Below are positions 34,733 through 47,089 of a stretch of DNA of 64,000 bases, in pieces (the first letter of the stretch is position 1; each line of letters starts with the position of its first letter). The notes below the pieces were generated by a model, which was given only the letters and a program-made list of their open reading frames with translations, searched no databases and had not been told where the DNA came from. The stretch lies in contig NC_088916.1 of NCBI RefSeq assembly GCF_963576675.1, forward strand, positions 78,695,501-78,759,500, in the 5' to 3' direction. A program made the translations under genes and the position numbers. This DNA comes from Euphorbia lathyris (taxonomy: Eukaryota > Streptophyta > Magnoliopsida > Malpighiales > Euphorbiaceae).

Positions 34733-37700
34733 ATGGCTGAGAACAGCACTCGTTTCCTTCCAGGAAATCAAACGACACAGATACTCCCTGAGGGATTATC
34801 AATTAGTCGGCCTCCCTTGTTTTTCGGATCAAATTATATATTTTGGAAAAACAGGATGAAGAACTTTATTCAAGCTACAAACATGAGTGTGTGGCTTGCA
34901 ATAGTTCAAGGCCCATATGTGCCTTATAAAACTGTTGACAATGAAAAGGTTGTCAAGAGTGAAACTGAGTGGTCAGAAGATGACCTTAAAAAATTACAAA
35001 ACAATGCTTCGGCTATCAATATGCTTCACTGTGCGCTAGATGCTGCAGAATACAATAAGATTTCAGGTTGTGAGTCAGCACAGGAAATATGGAAGAAGCT
35101 CGAAGTGACCTATGAAGGCACAAGAAAGGTCAAGGAGTCCAAAGTGAACCAACATATGAGATTATACGAACTGTTCGAGATGAATGAAAACGAAGACATC
35201 TCGGAGATGAACTCAAGGTTCACCAATATTATAAATGAGTTTAAGAGACTTGGAAAGAACTTCACAGAAGAGGACCAGGTGAAGAAAATCCTAAGAAGTC
35301 TCCCTAAGAGCTGGCAAGCTAAGAAGACAGTTGTGGAGGAAGCTCAGGACTTGACCACGTACAAATACGACGAGCTGATCGGATCTCTGCTGACTCATGA
35401 GATCTCTATGAAAAATTTTGAAGCTAAAGAAAAGTCAGAGGACAAGAAGCAGAAATCACTTGTCATGAAAGCTGACTCAACCAAAGCTGACTCATCAGAT
35501 GATGAAGAGATGGCCATGTTCACAAGAAAGATGAAGAAGCTGTTCAGAAAGAATGATAAGAACAGTAAGAGGCCATACAAAAGAGGCGATAGGTACAAAG
35601 CTGAGTCCAGTGACAAATACAAAAAGGACAGCTCCAAGCATGTCACGTGCTTTGAGTGCCATCAAACTGGGCACATTAAGTCAAGCTGCCCTAACTTAAA
35701 GAAAGAAAAGAAGGGAAGCAAAAAGGCAATGGTGGCCACATGGAGTGACAGTGATGAGTCAACCTCATCAGAAGCTGATGCAAATGAGACAGCAAATATA
35801 TGCTTCATGGCCGACGACGCTGCTGACCAAAGTCAATCTGAGCAAGCTGACCTCTCTGACGGTTCTGACCAAGAGGAACATTCCAATGAGGTAACATCTC
35901 TACACTTGCTTAGAAATGAAATGGTTAACGCCCTGAGTGATTTATATACACTAACTAAAAAGTGTAACAAGAAAATAAAGGCACTCAGCAGGCGGTGTGA
36001 CGAGATTGAAGAGGTCAAACTCAATGACCTTCGATATCTTCTCCAAGACAAGTCAACTTTGCATAACAACATGGCAATCATGCACAAGTTTGTCTCGAAA
36101 GTCCAATCATATTCAAAGAAACTGAGAAAGGATGTCACAACCCTATAGAACCAAATAAAAGGTTCAATCAAAAATAAATCCCACGCTGAGTACTCAGGTA
36201 CTGGTCAGCGTAGACAGTTCACTCAATGTGACTGTTGTGGGAAAAGAGGACACATAATAGATGTGTGTTGGTATAATAAGCGGACTGTCCAATGTGACTT
36301 CTGCGGAAAGAAAGGTCATACCACTAAGGTATGTTGGCATGCTCAGCACAATGGTGCTGACCAAAGACAAAATCACCCTAAAAGGGTAACTCATTATGAC
36401 TTCTATGGTAAAAAAGGTCACACCATAAATATATGCCGTCACAAATTAAAACATGATATTGCACCTGTTTATGCTAACCAACGAGGACCCAAAAAGAATT
36501 GGGTACCTAAAGATGAATGATTCAAAATGCAGGTGAGCCTGAGGTGCGTGGAGAAGTCAAAGCTTTGGTATATTAACAGCGCATGCTCGAGGCATATGAC
36601 TGGTGATGAAACTCAGTTCATCACACTTGAGCTTAAACGAGGTGGTAACGTAAGCTTTGGAGATAATAAAAAGGGTAAGATAGTTGGATCAGGTACTATC
36701 GGAGGTAACCCTACTATTGAGTCAGTCTCCCTAGTTAAAGGTCTCAAATATAACCTATTGAGCGTAGCTCAGCTGTGTGACAGCGGTAGAAAGGTTGTAT
36801 TTGATGCCACTGAGTGTCGAATACTCGAGGGTAAAACAAACAATTTGATTTTAACTGCCCCTCGTGTTGACAATGTGTACGTGTTGAGTTTAGAAAAACA
36901 GTTTTCTAAAAATATATGCTTAGTGTCAAATGAGGATAACTCCTGGCTATGGCATAGGAGACTTGGTCATGTAAGCATGGACCTCCTTGCCAAATTAGCA
37001 AGAAAGCAATTAGTTGAGGGATTGCCCAAACTTAAGTTTGAAAAAAGATCAACTATGTAATGCTTGTCAGCAAGGTAAACAAACGAAAAAGTCTTTTCAA
37101 AGTAAAAACATTGTCTCAACCAAGCGACCATTAGAATTACTACATTTGGACCTTTTCGGACCTGTCCAGCCACTCAGCTTGGGAGGTAAGAAATTTTCCT
37201 TATTCATTGTAGATGATTTCTCTCGGTATACTTGGATCATCTTGCTGAGTAGCAAGGATGAAACGTATGAGATGTTCACAACATTGATTAAAAAGCTTGA
37301 AAATGACAAAGACCTAAGAGTAGCTCATATAAGGAGTGACAATGGCGGAGAATTAAAAAACCAACAGTTTGATGAATTCTGTGAAGTCAGTGACATTGAC
37401 CATAATTTTTCTGCACCTAGAATGCCTCAACAAAATGGGGTTGTTGAAAGGAAGAACAGAACAATAGTTGAAATTGCTAGGACAATGCTGAGCGAAAATA
37501 TGCTTCCAAAGTATTTTTGGGGTGAAGCTGTCCACACAGCATGCTATATACTTAATAGGGCTTTAGTTAGACCTATTCTTAAGAAAACCCCCTATGAACT
37601 TTGGAAAGGACGAAAGCCCAACATTGGCTACTTTCGTGCCTTTGGGTGTAAATGCTTTATACTCAATACAAAAGAAAACCTTGCTAAATTCAATGCTAAA

Positions 37701-39786
37701 GCTGACGAAGCGATCTTTCTCGGGTACTCAACTAACAGTAAAGCATATAGGGTGTACAATAAGCGAACTCAGGTTATAGAAGAGTCTGTACATATTGAGT
37801 TCGATGAAACTGACCCTGCAGGAAAGACAACTCAGTCTGCCGAAGATGACCCAAGCTCAGCTTTCGCTGACCAAAATGGAGCTGCTGAGTCGTCACCACA
37901 TGGGCTGACCAAAGGTAAACATGAATCCAAAATTACCTTTGCTGACCAATCTACTCCTGCAGATATTGTAGAAACACCTATTCCAGACAACTCAACATTG
38001 CCCAAAGAAATCAAAATTCCAAGAGGACATTCGGAGAAGTCCATTCTTGATGCTGCTGAAAACAAGCTGATGACGAGAGATCAGCTTAGAAAATATCTCA
38101 GCAATGTTGCATTCGTCCCAGTACATGAACCGAAGAACTTCTCAGAAGCTGAGCACTCAATGGAGCCATTTTACAAATTCTATCACATGGCTTTATTGGT
38201 GCTGCACTTTTTTTCTTGGCAGGAACTGGTTATGATAGAATACGTCTCCCATTTCGCTCGCCGCTACTACGGGAATCGCTTTTGCTTTCGAACATTGGAT
38301 CAATGCTATGTAAGAGGAGCTTGATCAGTTCAAAAGAAACGAGGTAGGGGATTTAGTACCAAAACCTAGGAATCAAAATACCATAGGAACTAAGTGGGTC
38401 TTTAGAAATAAACTAGATGAGCAAGGCAATGTAGTTAGGAACAAAGCCCGACTTGTAGCCCAAGGCTATAGTCAGCAAGAGGGCATTGGCTATGGTGAGA
38501 CCTTTGCACCCGTAGCTAGGTTAGAGGCTATACGTATATTATGTTCATATGCTAGTTTCATGAATTTCAAGCTATATCAAATGGATTTTAAAAGTGCTTT
38601 TCTTAATGGATTTATAAACGAAGAGGTATATGTTAGTCAGCCTCCTGGGTTTGAAGATCCAAAGTTTCCAAACCACGTTTATAAACTCAAGAAGGCCTTG
38701 TACGGCCTGAAACAAGCACCTCGTGCTTGGTATGAGAGGTTGACCAATTTCCCGCTGATAAGGAACTATGTCAGAGGTAAAGCTGACACAACCTTGTTCA
38801 TTAAGAATAAGGGTAAAAATACCCTGCTGGCACAAATTTACGTAGATGATATAATTTTTGGTGCTACTGACGAATCTATGTGCAAAGAATTTAGTAAACA
38901 GATGCAAACTGAGTTCGAGATGTCTATGATGGGCGAACTCAACTTCTTCCTTGGACTTCAAATCAAGCAAGGGAAGAATGGCATCTTCATTAGTCAGTCT
39001 AAGTACGCCAAAGAAATGTTAAAGAAATTCGATATGGAAGAATGCAAGCCCATATCTACCCCAATGGGTACTGACACAGTCCTTTGTGCTGACGAGAAAG
39101 GTAAGTCAGTAGATAGTAAATTATATCGAGGTATGATTGGCTCTCTACTTTATCTTACTGCTAGTAGACCTGACATTCAGTACTCGGTATGTTATTGCGC
39201 AAGACATCAAGCTGACCCCATGGAATCTCACCTTATAGCTGTAAAAAGAATTTTCAGATATTTGCAGAGCTCAGTTAATGCAGGTTTATGGTATCCAAAT
39301 ACAAATGACTATACACTCATTGGATACACTGATGCTGACTATGGACGAGATAAGCTAGAGTGTAAGAGTACTTCAGGAGGGTGTCACTTCCTTGGAAGCT
39401 GTCTAGTATCTTGGTTCAGCAAGAAGCAATCATCAGTGGCCTTGTCAACAACTGAAGCTGAGTACATTGCTGCTGGAAGCTGTGTGGCTCAAGTCCTATG
39501 GATAAAGCAACAGCTTGAGGATTATGGTGTAAAAATAGAAACAATAGAAGTCAAATGTGTCAACAAGAGTGCCATTGACTTATCCAAAAATCCAATCCAA
39601 CACAGCAGGATGAAGCATGTCAGCATAAGGCATCACTTCATAAGGGATCATGTACTCAAGGGTGAGATCAAGCTGACCTACGTTCCTATAGATGAACAGC
39701 TTGCGGATATCTTCACAAAGCCTCTGGCTCGTGAGCAATTTAACATACTAAGGGAAGCTATCGGTATGTCTAATCCTCTTCACTAA
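34733..39786 (+). pseudogene. SIRE-like copia gag-pol, broken
   Basis: ATG at 34733 opens gag (MAENSTRFLPGNQ). Zinc knuckles follow: CFECHQTGHIKSSC near 35650, CDCCGKRGHIIDVC near 36230, CDFCGKKGHTTKVC near 36296, and a fourth (YDFYGKKGHTINIC) whose first two Cys are Tyr. The frame is broken by TAG 36146 and TGA 36518. The protease site reads NSACSRHMTG at 36575 where DSGCSRHMTG is usual. An extra A in the run at 37041-37046 shifts the frame inside the integrase zinc finger. The integrase DDE core is visible (LDLFGP, RSDNGGE, NGVVERKNR). Plastid filler interrupts the pol between integrase and RT (38163-38298), followed by TAA 38311. RT has intact YVDD at 38839-38850. RNase H follows ([15 protein letters not shown]) to the stop at 39786. 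Confidence 0.92.
38163..38298 (+). other. Chimeric plastid DNA filler inside copia pol
   Basis: 38163-38246 matches plastid ndhD in sense (frame reads [20 protein letters not shown]). 38247-38289 is the reverse complement of plastid 23S rRNA around GTAGTAGCGGCGAGCG. The last nine bases are unassigned. Removing the block rejoins the RT-proximal sequence as TGGATCAATGCTATG, the expected SWINAM-type context. Two unlinked plastid pieces at one junction indicate filler DNA captured during double-strand-break repair. Confidence 0.88.
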
Positions 39787-40294
39787 AATTATATATTTAA
39801 ATTGAATGTTGAGTGATTACCATGCTGAGTGATCTGTGCTATATGAGTAACTATTGCATACTGGGCTAAATATGAACTATATCACCCTATGCTGAGTAGA
39901 CATACATACTGAGTGATTAACATAAGCTAAGTTACTAAGCACGCAAACATTCCTTCTACGTAAAACTGACTTCCTAGAATCTCAAACGATTAGGCTTCTC
40001 GAAACTGAGTAAAACTCTTATGCACAATAAATGCTAGCACGCGTATTAATAGCCACCTAGGATGACGTAAGCGCAATTATTAGAAAACACATACGCCGAT
40101 TGTGTCATAAATATCAGAATTATTGTCGATTGATCATCTCGAGGTAAAACGGCTATTTCAATCCTTTCGATCAACTTGGCATCCTTATAAATAGTGGATG
40201 ATTTCTCACTAACTGCTCTTTACATTCAAATTTCTGGCATTTAATCTCTCTCTCTCTCAAATCCCAAAACCTCTCTAAAATTCTTGAGAAAATC
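39787..40294 (+). other. Spacer between copia pol and env-like ORF
   Basis: Non-coding. It contains frequent GCTGAGT words and CCTTATAAATAG near 40192, which could be a promoter for a separate transcript of the downstream ORF. That is inference only. Confidence 0.35.
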
Positions 40295-40940
40295 ATGTCT
40301 GATTCTCAAAACATCTCCGGTGGCGATTACGACCAAAATCGCTCTGATGAAAACCCTTCGTCTCCTGCTCAACAGGAATATGTAGAGACCTCTAGTGAGT
40401 CTCAAGGTCAAGGTCAGCATGACCAATCCAAGGTCAATACTCCAAGCAAGAATCCTCATACTGACCAAGCAACCTCTTCGAAAAAGAAGAAGGAAAAGAA
40501 AGACAAGCAACCTAAGGAAAAGGAATTTCTTCAGGTTTACAACTGTGTAAAGAATTGTGAGGTACTTCATTGCCGATGGTTCTCCCCAAGTTTTGTAACA
40601 GCTGAGAAGCCGTTCTGCGAATGGATCTCTAAAAACGGGTGGTCAAAATTCTTTTCTCTGTCCGGTAAAACTTACCCCCGGTTAGTAAGGGAATTTTATT
40701 CAAATCTCAAAGTAGATAAGGAAAACGCCGACCATCTAGTCACCAAGGTCACAGGAAAGGACATCACAATAACTCCATCCTATCTAGCAACTTCGCGAAA
40801 GCTGCCGAACAAAGGTAAAGAATTCAGAACCACAAACGTCAAACTTGACTACCCTATTGAGTTCTGTAAACTGACGACTCACAAAGGGGAAATAGCCAGT
40901 ACATGTATGGGTCAGAATCAAAAAATGGCTCATTACATCC

Positions 40941-42497
40941 TGTTGAGCGATTTCCGCAAGTGCACGGTTTCGCTTGTAGTAATAAAAATATCGATCCCAC
41001 AGGGATACGTTTTTTAACGAAAAAACTTATTTTTGAATTATTAATTTCGAACTTGTTGGATTTATTATTAAATGTAAATGAAAAGTGAAAATTGGATTAA
41101 TTGAATTTAGGAAATTTATTTGATTGAATTTGTGAACTTTGAGTATTTGAAAATGCTGGAATAAGATTATGTATTTAGAATAAATCGATTGTTAGAAAGA
41201 TCATCTGATTTTAAGGATGAATTTTACAAAACAGGAACATTTAGAACTTATTAGAAAAATGAATGAATTTGTTCATTTGCATTAAGCAAAGAAAACAACT
41301 TAAACTTTGTATCGATTATGATGATGAAATAAATGACGGAACCTCTAATTAATTGGCTTTGAACGCGACAAAACCCTTTTGGGATAGTTGCCCTTACTCA
41401 AATTAAAACTCTTTCGAGATGATAATTTGCCTAAGTGTTCAACAAAGTTTCCTTGTAATGATTTTGAATTCAAGTGCATATTAATGAAAACACCAGCCTC
41501 ACTTATATTGGATTGGTTACCATAAGTGCTGCATAACGATTTGTCGAATAGAACGGACTTTATTAGATGAAATATAAATTGATACAAGTTTACAGAGAAC
41601 AAGGAGCATCGAGTTCTTCGAGGGCGTGCAAGTGAAGGGCTTGATCGGTTCCGCTTCCTTGGGTTTCCTAGGAGGTTGTCAGGCTCGGGGGCGAACACTT
41701 TACTCAATCTTCTCGCTGTAACTTCGTAATAGGGATTCGGTCGGCCACTACCATGATGCAAACTAAAACTGGAACAATGTCTAAACGCTACTGAGTTGTA
41801 ATTAAACTATAAACAATATGTGTACCTCATCTTGTTTTGTACATAATCTAATTTCTAACTCTCGAAATGTTTTTACTTAGAACTTCGACATAAGTTCTAC
41901 GCTCTAATTTCTATATCTATATTATAACATTTCATTACACTTTTTCTCAACATCAACTCTTTATTTATAGATGTTGAAGGGTTGTGTTTGAAGTGATGTA
42001 TCCGTTGGTTAAGAGTCGTGTCCGTTGTGAAAGGACGTCTTTATCCACTTGAACGAACGCGTTTCTTGGATTTTCAGCATGTGTTAAATGCTCTTGGTGA
42101 ATTTCTGCACTTACCGAGGATAGTAATCCGCGGCCGTGAATGACGTAGCACTGAGCTGAGCGATGGACGAAGGGGAGAAATAGTTATACCACGTGTGTCG
42201 TGGCCGCGGGTCTGGGATCCACTGTCGCGGCCCGGCAGGTTTTCTTACTTCTTGCTTTCATTCGTGTCCTCGACTTGGCGCTTTTGATTTACGTCGTCTT
42301 TGACTCCTTTTGTAGGGTTTTTCTTCTGTTTTAGATCCTTTTTCGTTCCTATTTGGATTTTACCGAACATTCAAGTAACTTGCAAGAAAGAAAGATATTC
42401 GAAAGTAAAAGTAATCTAAACAGATATAAACAACACGAATTTGTAATAAAAATGATATAAATATTAATGATATTTTAGGTATATTTTGGGCTTAACA
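40941..42497 (-). repeat. Athila 3' LTR (left copy)
   Basis: Near-identical to 53317-54872. A 138-codon minus-strand frame (41345-41761) occurs in both copies but shows no recognisable domain. Confidence 0.93.
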
Positions 42498-43870
42498 AAT
42501 CTCCACACTTAATCTTTTGCTAGTCCCGAGCAAAATTTCACTGAATTTATTCCTTAACTAATCTCTTTATAAAAATAAAACATATATCTTTGTGTTTACC
42601 TTTTAAATTAGTTAAGCCGAAAAGACTAATTTCGCATGGCAAATTTATACGCAAAATATCAAACTAACTTAGTATAAATACGATATATCATTCGTCTTGT
42701 ATTTCAATGTTTAAATTGAAGTATTCGGGACGATGTAAGCACGCATGTTATTGAGTCTTTCATCTCAAGGCATTTCAAAGCACCAAATTTCCTTTCCCAA
42801 ACTTGAATTATTATATATGAGTATTAAGTTTAATTTATTTGCTTAGTTACGCCCGTGATAAGGGTGGTCTCGATCGTAACTTTATATGCAATTGTTTTGT
42901 GTTCGCTTAAGAGGTACCGACCATGCCATGGGTGGACGCAATCGTTACTTTAAACTTTAAACACGCTTAATTAATTTTTTTTTATTATTTAAACGTTCCT
43001 TTCATACCTCGATTGTGATAAGGGTGGTCGCAACCGTGGCCAAAAGTACGCTTTACTTATTAATTTCTTCCCTTTCATACCTCGACTGTGATAAGGTTGG
43101 TCTCAATCGTGGCCAAAAGTTAAGAATGCGATTTATTGATTATAACTTGGGAAAAAGAAAATTAGCACATTCATCATATATTGACTTAAAATTCAACATG
43201 TATTATGGCTATAGTTTCCTTAAAAACTTCAATTGGTGTTAATGTAAGACAAAATCAAAACCGAGCTAAAAATTGTTAGTTTAATTTAATGCCTATAAAC
43301 CTAATAAAAATTTAAAATAAGATTTATTGTATCATGAATTTCATGATATGAAATAGAGATTGAAAATTAAGAAATTGTTTTTTTACTTAAATACATTCAC
43401 TCGAGACAATTTTACTTAAAATCGTGTCGAAGATTTGTGAAAAATATTTTGAAAAATATTATCCGTATAGAAATATTTATTTCTAAAAATGATATTTCAT
43501 AAAAAAAAAATGTTAAGTTTTTTCATTTGTTGCAATATATTTAAAAGTGTTGCAATATACGTTGCATTTGTATTTTGAAAAACAAGCGATGCATACATTC
43601 ATTCATTCATTTGCATACATTCATTCATTCATTCGTTTGCATAAAATGATATATGTATATATCTCCTCCCACACTTAAATTGGACCATGTCCTCATGGGT
43701 GCAAAAATGGAGAAAAAACACTAAAGATAAAACAAACGGAAATAAACGAAAGATATAGCAAAAACATTCATCAGAAAATTAATTAAAACTGAAATTGTAC
43801 GAAACATAAGAAAATAAAAATGTACGAAACTGAAATTGAAATAAGATAAGATAAAAATAAAAGATAAAAC
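42498..43870 (-). other. Athila 3' noncoding region and polypurine tract
   Basis: The coding strand has AGTGTGGAGATT next to the 3' LTR (plus 42498-42509), the likely polypurine tract. A second, similar purine tract (AAGTGTGGGAGGAGA, plus about 43665-43680) lies further upstream. CATTCATT runs occur at 43597-43635, and a GTGATAAGGGTGGTC-type word recurs at about 42857, 43014 and 43088. No gene is seen. Confidence 0.5.
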
Positions 43871-45076
43871 CTAAGCATGTGGTGGGGAATCCGGAGGTGT
43901 TGGTGAAGTTTCCACATGTCGGCGGCGGAAAAATGAAAGCATCCGATGCCGAGTTGAACGATGCGCACGCCTCAAAGTATTGAGGTTGTCATTCATCACC
44001 ATATTGTTCTCCACCAAATCATCAATTCTCAAATTCATTTGTCGATTATTTGCATTGTTTTGGTTCAAAATCCGCCTTAAATCCACCGGATCATTATCTT
44101 GTGGTGCTTGGGCTTGTGGTGCAGCTTCTCCACCGGCCTCCGCTCCTTCTTCGTCGGTACCTACATTATGAGAACTAGAAGCACCTCCACCCATAGTGCC
44201 ACGAAGATGTGCAATACGGGTAGCATACGAAATAAAAACAGGAGGAGCCGCAGAAACCAATAAATGAGCCCGCTCAAGTGCCGCAATGTCCAAAACCGGA
44301 ACATATCCATGGTAGGTGGACATATCAAAAGTAGCCAATTCATCCCGTGCCCCCAAAACAATAGCGGCGATTAAATTACCGAGAGGGACTTGAGTGGTGT
44401 GAGCCCTCGAAGCACGATATAAATTGTCAAAAAGCATTCCAATGCTATCAACCCGTAAACCTTTGAATAAACAATCCCAAACAAACAAATCCCGGACCTG
44501 AATCTTTGAACTCTCAACACGACCAAAAAGTGAAAAACTCAAATACTTGTGAAAGAAGAACACACAATTGTCCTTAATCAACTTGCTCGAAGTGTTTTTG
44601 GAGTCAAAAGAAGTTTGGTCAGACAGAGTTTGCCAAAAAGAGTTATTATCAAAATCCCGAGGCTTATCATAAAAATCACTAGTAGGGAAACCAAACATGT
44701 TACCCATAGCCTCATAATCAACGGTATAGGTGACACCATTATTCCGAAAAGAAATTTCAGTCCTCTTTTTGTTCATCATCAAAGTAACCAAAAATTCAAC
44801 CACATACTCTTGAATTTGTGGAAAACGCATAGAAGCAAAAGTTTCCCATCCCAAAGTTTCAATAAAAGCAGTAATTTGTGTAGTGAAGTTCAACTTTCTT
44901 ACCGAATCAAAGTCAAGAAACTGCATATCCACGAACTTACGATTGGCGTTTGAAAAGTGCCTGAAACGTCCAACTTCTTCTTCAGAATGAATGTCGAAAT
45001 AAGCCCCGCAACTAATCCTAAGGCGATTAGCCTCAGTGACAGCCGGCTTGTGTCCAACACGCTTTGCTCTAGGCAT
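43871..45076 (-). CDS. Athila env-like ORF, distal copy (401 aa)
   Basis: A complete frame from ATG 45076 to the stop at 43871. Conserved blocks shared with the proximal ORF: TLGWETFASMRFPQI, VEFLVTLMMNKKRTEISFRN, MFGFP, FFHKYLSFSLFGR, QVRDLFVWD and GNLIAAIVLGAR. The C-terminus is longer, with a Gly/Ala/Glu-rich linker (GGGASSSHN), a predicted helical segment (LRRILNQNNANNRQM), a basic stretch (RRAHRSTRHRMLSFFRRR) and a Pro-rich tail. It resembles the Athila ORF1-type protein that follows pol. Its function is unknown. No obvious transmembrane helix is seen. Confidence 0.8.
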   Translation of the reverse strand: MPRAKRVGHKPAVTEANRLRISCGAYFDIHSEEEVGRFRHFSNANRKFVDMQFLDFDSVRKLNFTTQITAFIETLGWETFASMRFPQIQEYVVEFLVTLMMNKKRTEISFRNNGVTYTVDYEAMGNMFGFPTSDFYDKPRDFDNNSFWQTLSDQTSFDSKNTSSKLIKDNCVFFFHKYLSFSLFGRVESSKIQVRDLFVWDCLFKGLRVDSIGMLFDNLYRASRAHTTQVPLGNLIAAIVLGARDELATFDMSTYHGYVPVLDIAALERAHLLVSAAPPVFISYATRIAHLRGTMGGGASSSHNVGTDEEGAEAGGEAAPQAQAPQDNDPVDLRRILNQNNANNRQMNLRIDDLVENNMVMNDNLNTLRRAHRSTRHRMLSFFRRRHVETSPTPPDSPPHA

Positions 45077-46327
45077 GGTTATGGTGTTTAGGGTTTAGTT
45101 TGAAAGAAAAGAGAGAAAAGCTTGAGGTTGAAGATGAAGTAGAGGTGTTGTGGAGACTTGAAGTTGAAAGGTGTAGGTGATTGAAAAGGGTAATGATGAA
45201 ATTGGGAAGAGTAAAAGTAAGGTATTGGGAAGAGGTAAGAGTAGGGGATTGGTTAAAATTTGAGGTGATGTAAGGTTTGTGTAAGTAATAGGTATATATA
45301 GGGTTTGAGTAGGAAGTTAAATAGTTAGAGTAGGAATAGGAATTGGAATAGGTAGAGTTGAAATAGGAAGAGTAATTAGGTAGAGGGAGAATAGGAAAAG
45401 GAATAGGTATAGGTTGAAATGTGAAGAGGCGGAAAATATAGGCCAAAATCGGACTTGGAGTGCCTTAAATACGCGTGTCGCGGTCGTGGATGTGTATCCG
45501 CGGTCGCGGATCGCGTTTTTAAACCAATTTTGTCTCTGAAATTTTTGAAGAAATTTCTGAAGTTACCGAGAATCCAGAATTCGCGGCCGCGAATTGCGTT
45601 GGGCAGCAAAAAATTTTGTCTGAATTTGGAGTAAATTTGCTGAAGTTACCGAGAATCTATTAATTCTCGGCCGCGGATCACACGGTGGTCACCCAATTCT
45701 GCATAATAACTTCAATTCATGTAATTTCTTGATAGTTTGGAACCTGTACTCCTTTAAAATGTGATCTGTACTTAAAAACATTAATGTAAAACATTAAATG
45801 ATAAGGAAAACCAAAGGTTTATCCTTATTAATGGAAAATTAAAATGAAAAATGCATTAAGTAATAAATGTTAAAATTATGAATATGAAAGGTTTGTAACT
45901 AAAATTAATTGAAGCATTTATGTGCATTTATTAATTTAAGTTAAATGAATCTTATTTTAGGAACTTGAAATTTAATTATTAATCAATTAATTAGTTAATG
46001 AATGGATTAAGTTTGCATTTAATTGATTCATTGATATAGATTTATGAAATTAAAATGTAACCATATAATCAAAAACAAAGTATAATGCAAAAGAGAAATT
46101 TTTATTTATTAACATATATTTACAAACAAACAAAACACAAGCTATGCTAAAAATTCGTCCCCTTCAATCGGGATTTTCTTAGCCCTATATCGTTCTATTT
46201 TCAACTGCACGAAGGCTTGACGTTCTGGTGCAGAAAGAAAATTTGGTCCTGATCGAAAAACTCGCTTCACTAGACCTTCAAATTCTAAAAATTCATAGTC
46301 TAGCATCGGGAAAGATTCAGCATCACT
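45077..46327 (-). other. Spacer between the two Athila env-like ORFs
   Basis: On the plus strand 45100-45420 is dominated by GGAATAGGTA and GAAGTTGAAG-like words. 45475-45690 has several GC-rich palindromes (CGCGGCCGCGAATT, CTCGGCCGCGG). The rest is AT-rich. A minus-strand frame just downstream of the proximal stop (about 46150-46327) may be its broken continuation. Confidence 0.45.
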
Positions 46328-47089
46328 CTAAGGAACAGAAATACTGCCCTTGGTCCCTAGTATTATTCCACATATAATATTCCCGAACCCAACCTTCTTA
46401 GCCTTTGATCTGGATGCGGAAACAAGACCCTCCATCAGAATTTTTGAAGAATCAACCACGTTGCCTTGAAATATATCGCCAAGGACATAAAGATCAGATT
46501 CTTGGACGACACTACTGAATGTGCGACCGAACAGGCTGTGACTCAGAAACTTATGCAAATATAGTATAGAGTTGGAATAGAAAGACTTATTATAGGCAAG
46601 TTTTGGGTGGAAAGGCCAGATACCGGTGAGCATTCGCCAAATATCAGTGGACGTCATATCTCTTCCATGATGACGTTTGGTAGTATCTTTCAAGGGAAAA
46701 CCAAACCAAGCATGCAATTCAGGATATCCAAAAGTGAAAGTTTTGCCATCCCGACGAAAACTGAGACGTACCCGACGTTTGTTAACAAAACGCACTGTAC
46801 AGAAGAACTCTAATATCCAGTCTCCAATTATAGGAAACTTCATATCAACAAATCTGGTCCATCCTAATCGCTCCATGTAGCGACTCATATCATCTTTAAT
46901 TCCCAACTGATCGTTAAGAAAGTCATCCATGTATAGCATTCCGACAAAGAATGTGTATCGTAGCCTCAAAAAGCGCCTTCCCTCTTCATGATTGAAGATG
47001 GGAAAGTTACATCCATAAAGCTCTGATATATCAACACGTTTATTGCGTGAAGCAATAACTTTCTTAGATGAAGTGCTTGAGGAAGCCAT
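46328..47089 (-). CDS. Athila env-like ORF, proximal copy (253 aa)
   Basis: Frame from ATG 47089 to TAG 46328. Same fold blocks as the distal copy: RLGWTRFVDMKFPII, LEFFCTVRFVNKRRVRLSFRR, WFGFP, YLHKFLSHSLFGR, QESDLYVLGDIFQG and GNIICGIILGTK. It stops just after the last shared block, so it lacks the distal copy's linker and basic tail, either by truncation or by design. The N-terminus is Ser/Thr/Lys-rich. It lies about 760 bp downstream of pol. Confidence 0.75.
   Translation of the reverse strand: MASSSTSSKKVIASRNKRVDISELYGCNFPIFNHEEGRRFLRLRYTFFVGMLYMDDFLNDQLGIKDDMSRYMERLGWTRFVDMKFPIIGDWILEFFCTVRFVNKRRVRLSFRRDGKTFTFGYPELHAWFGFPLKDTTKRHHGRDMTSTDIWRMLTGIWPFHPKLAYNKSFYSNSILYLHKFLSHSLFGRTFSSVVQESDLYVLGDIFQGNVVDSSKILMEGLVSASRSKAKKVGFGNIICGIILGTKGSISVP

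Noticed and set aside
38247..38289. Possible rRNA gene
   Set aside because: Only about 43 bp of antisense plastid 23S sequence. It is filler DNA, not a gene.
41345..41761. 138-codon ORF in both Athila LTRs
   Set aside because: LTR sequence. Conservation between LTRs is expected from recent transposition, not from selection.
43597..43635. CATTCATT runs as a CRISPR-like or regulatory array
   Set aside because: Simple microsatellite. No CRISPR array is expected or seen in plant nuclear DNA.
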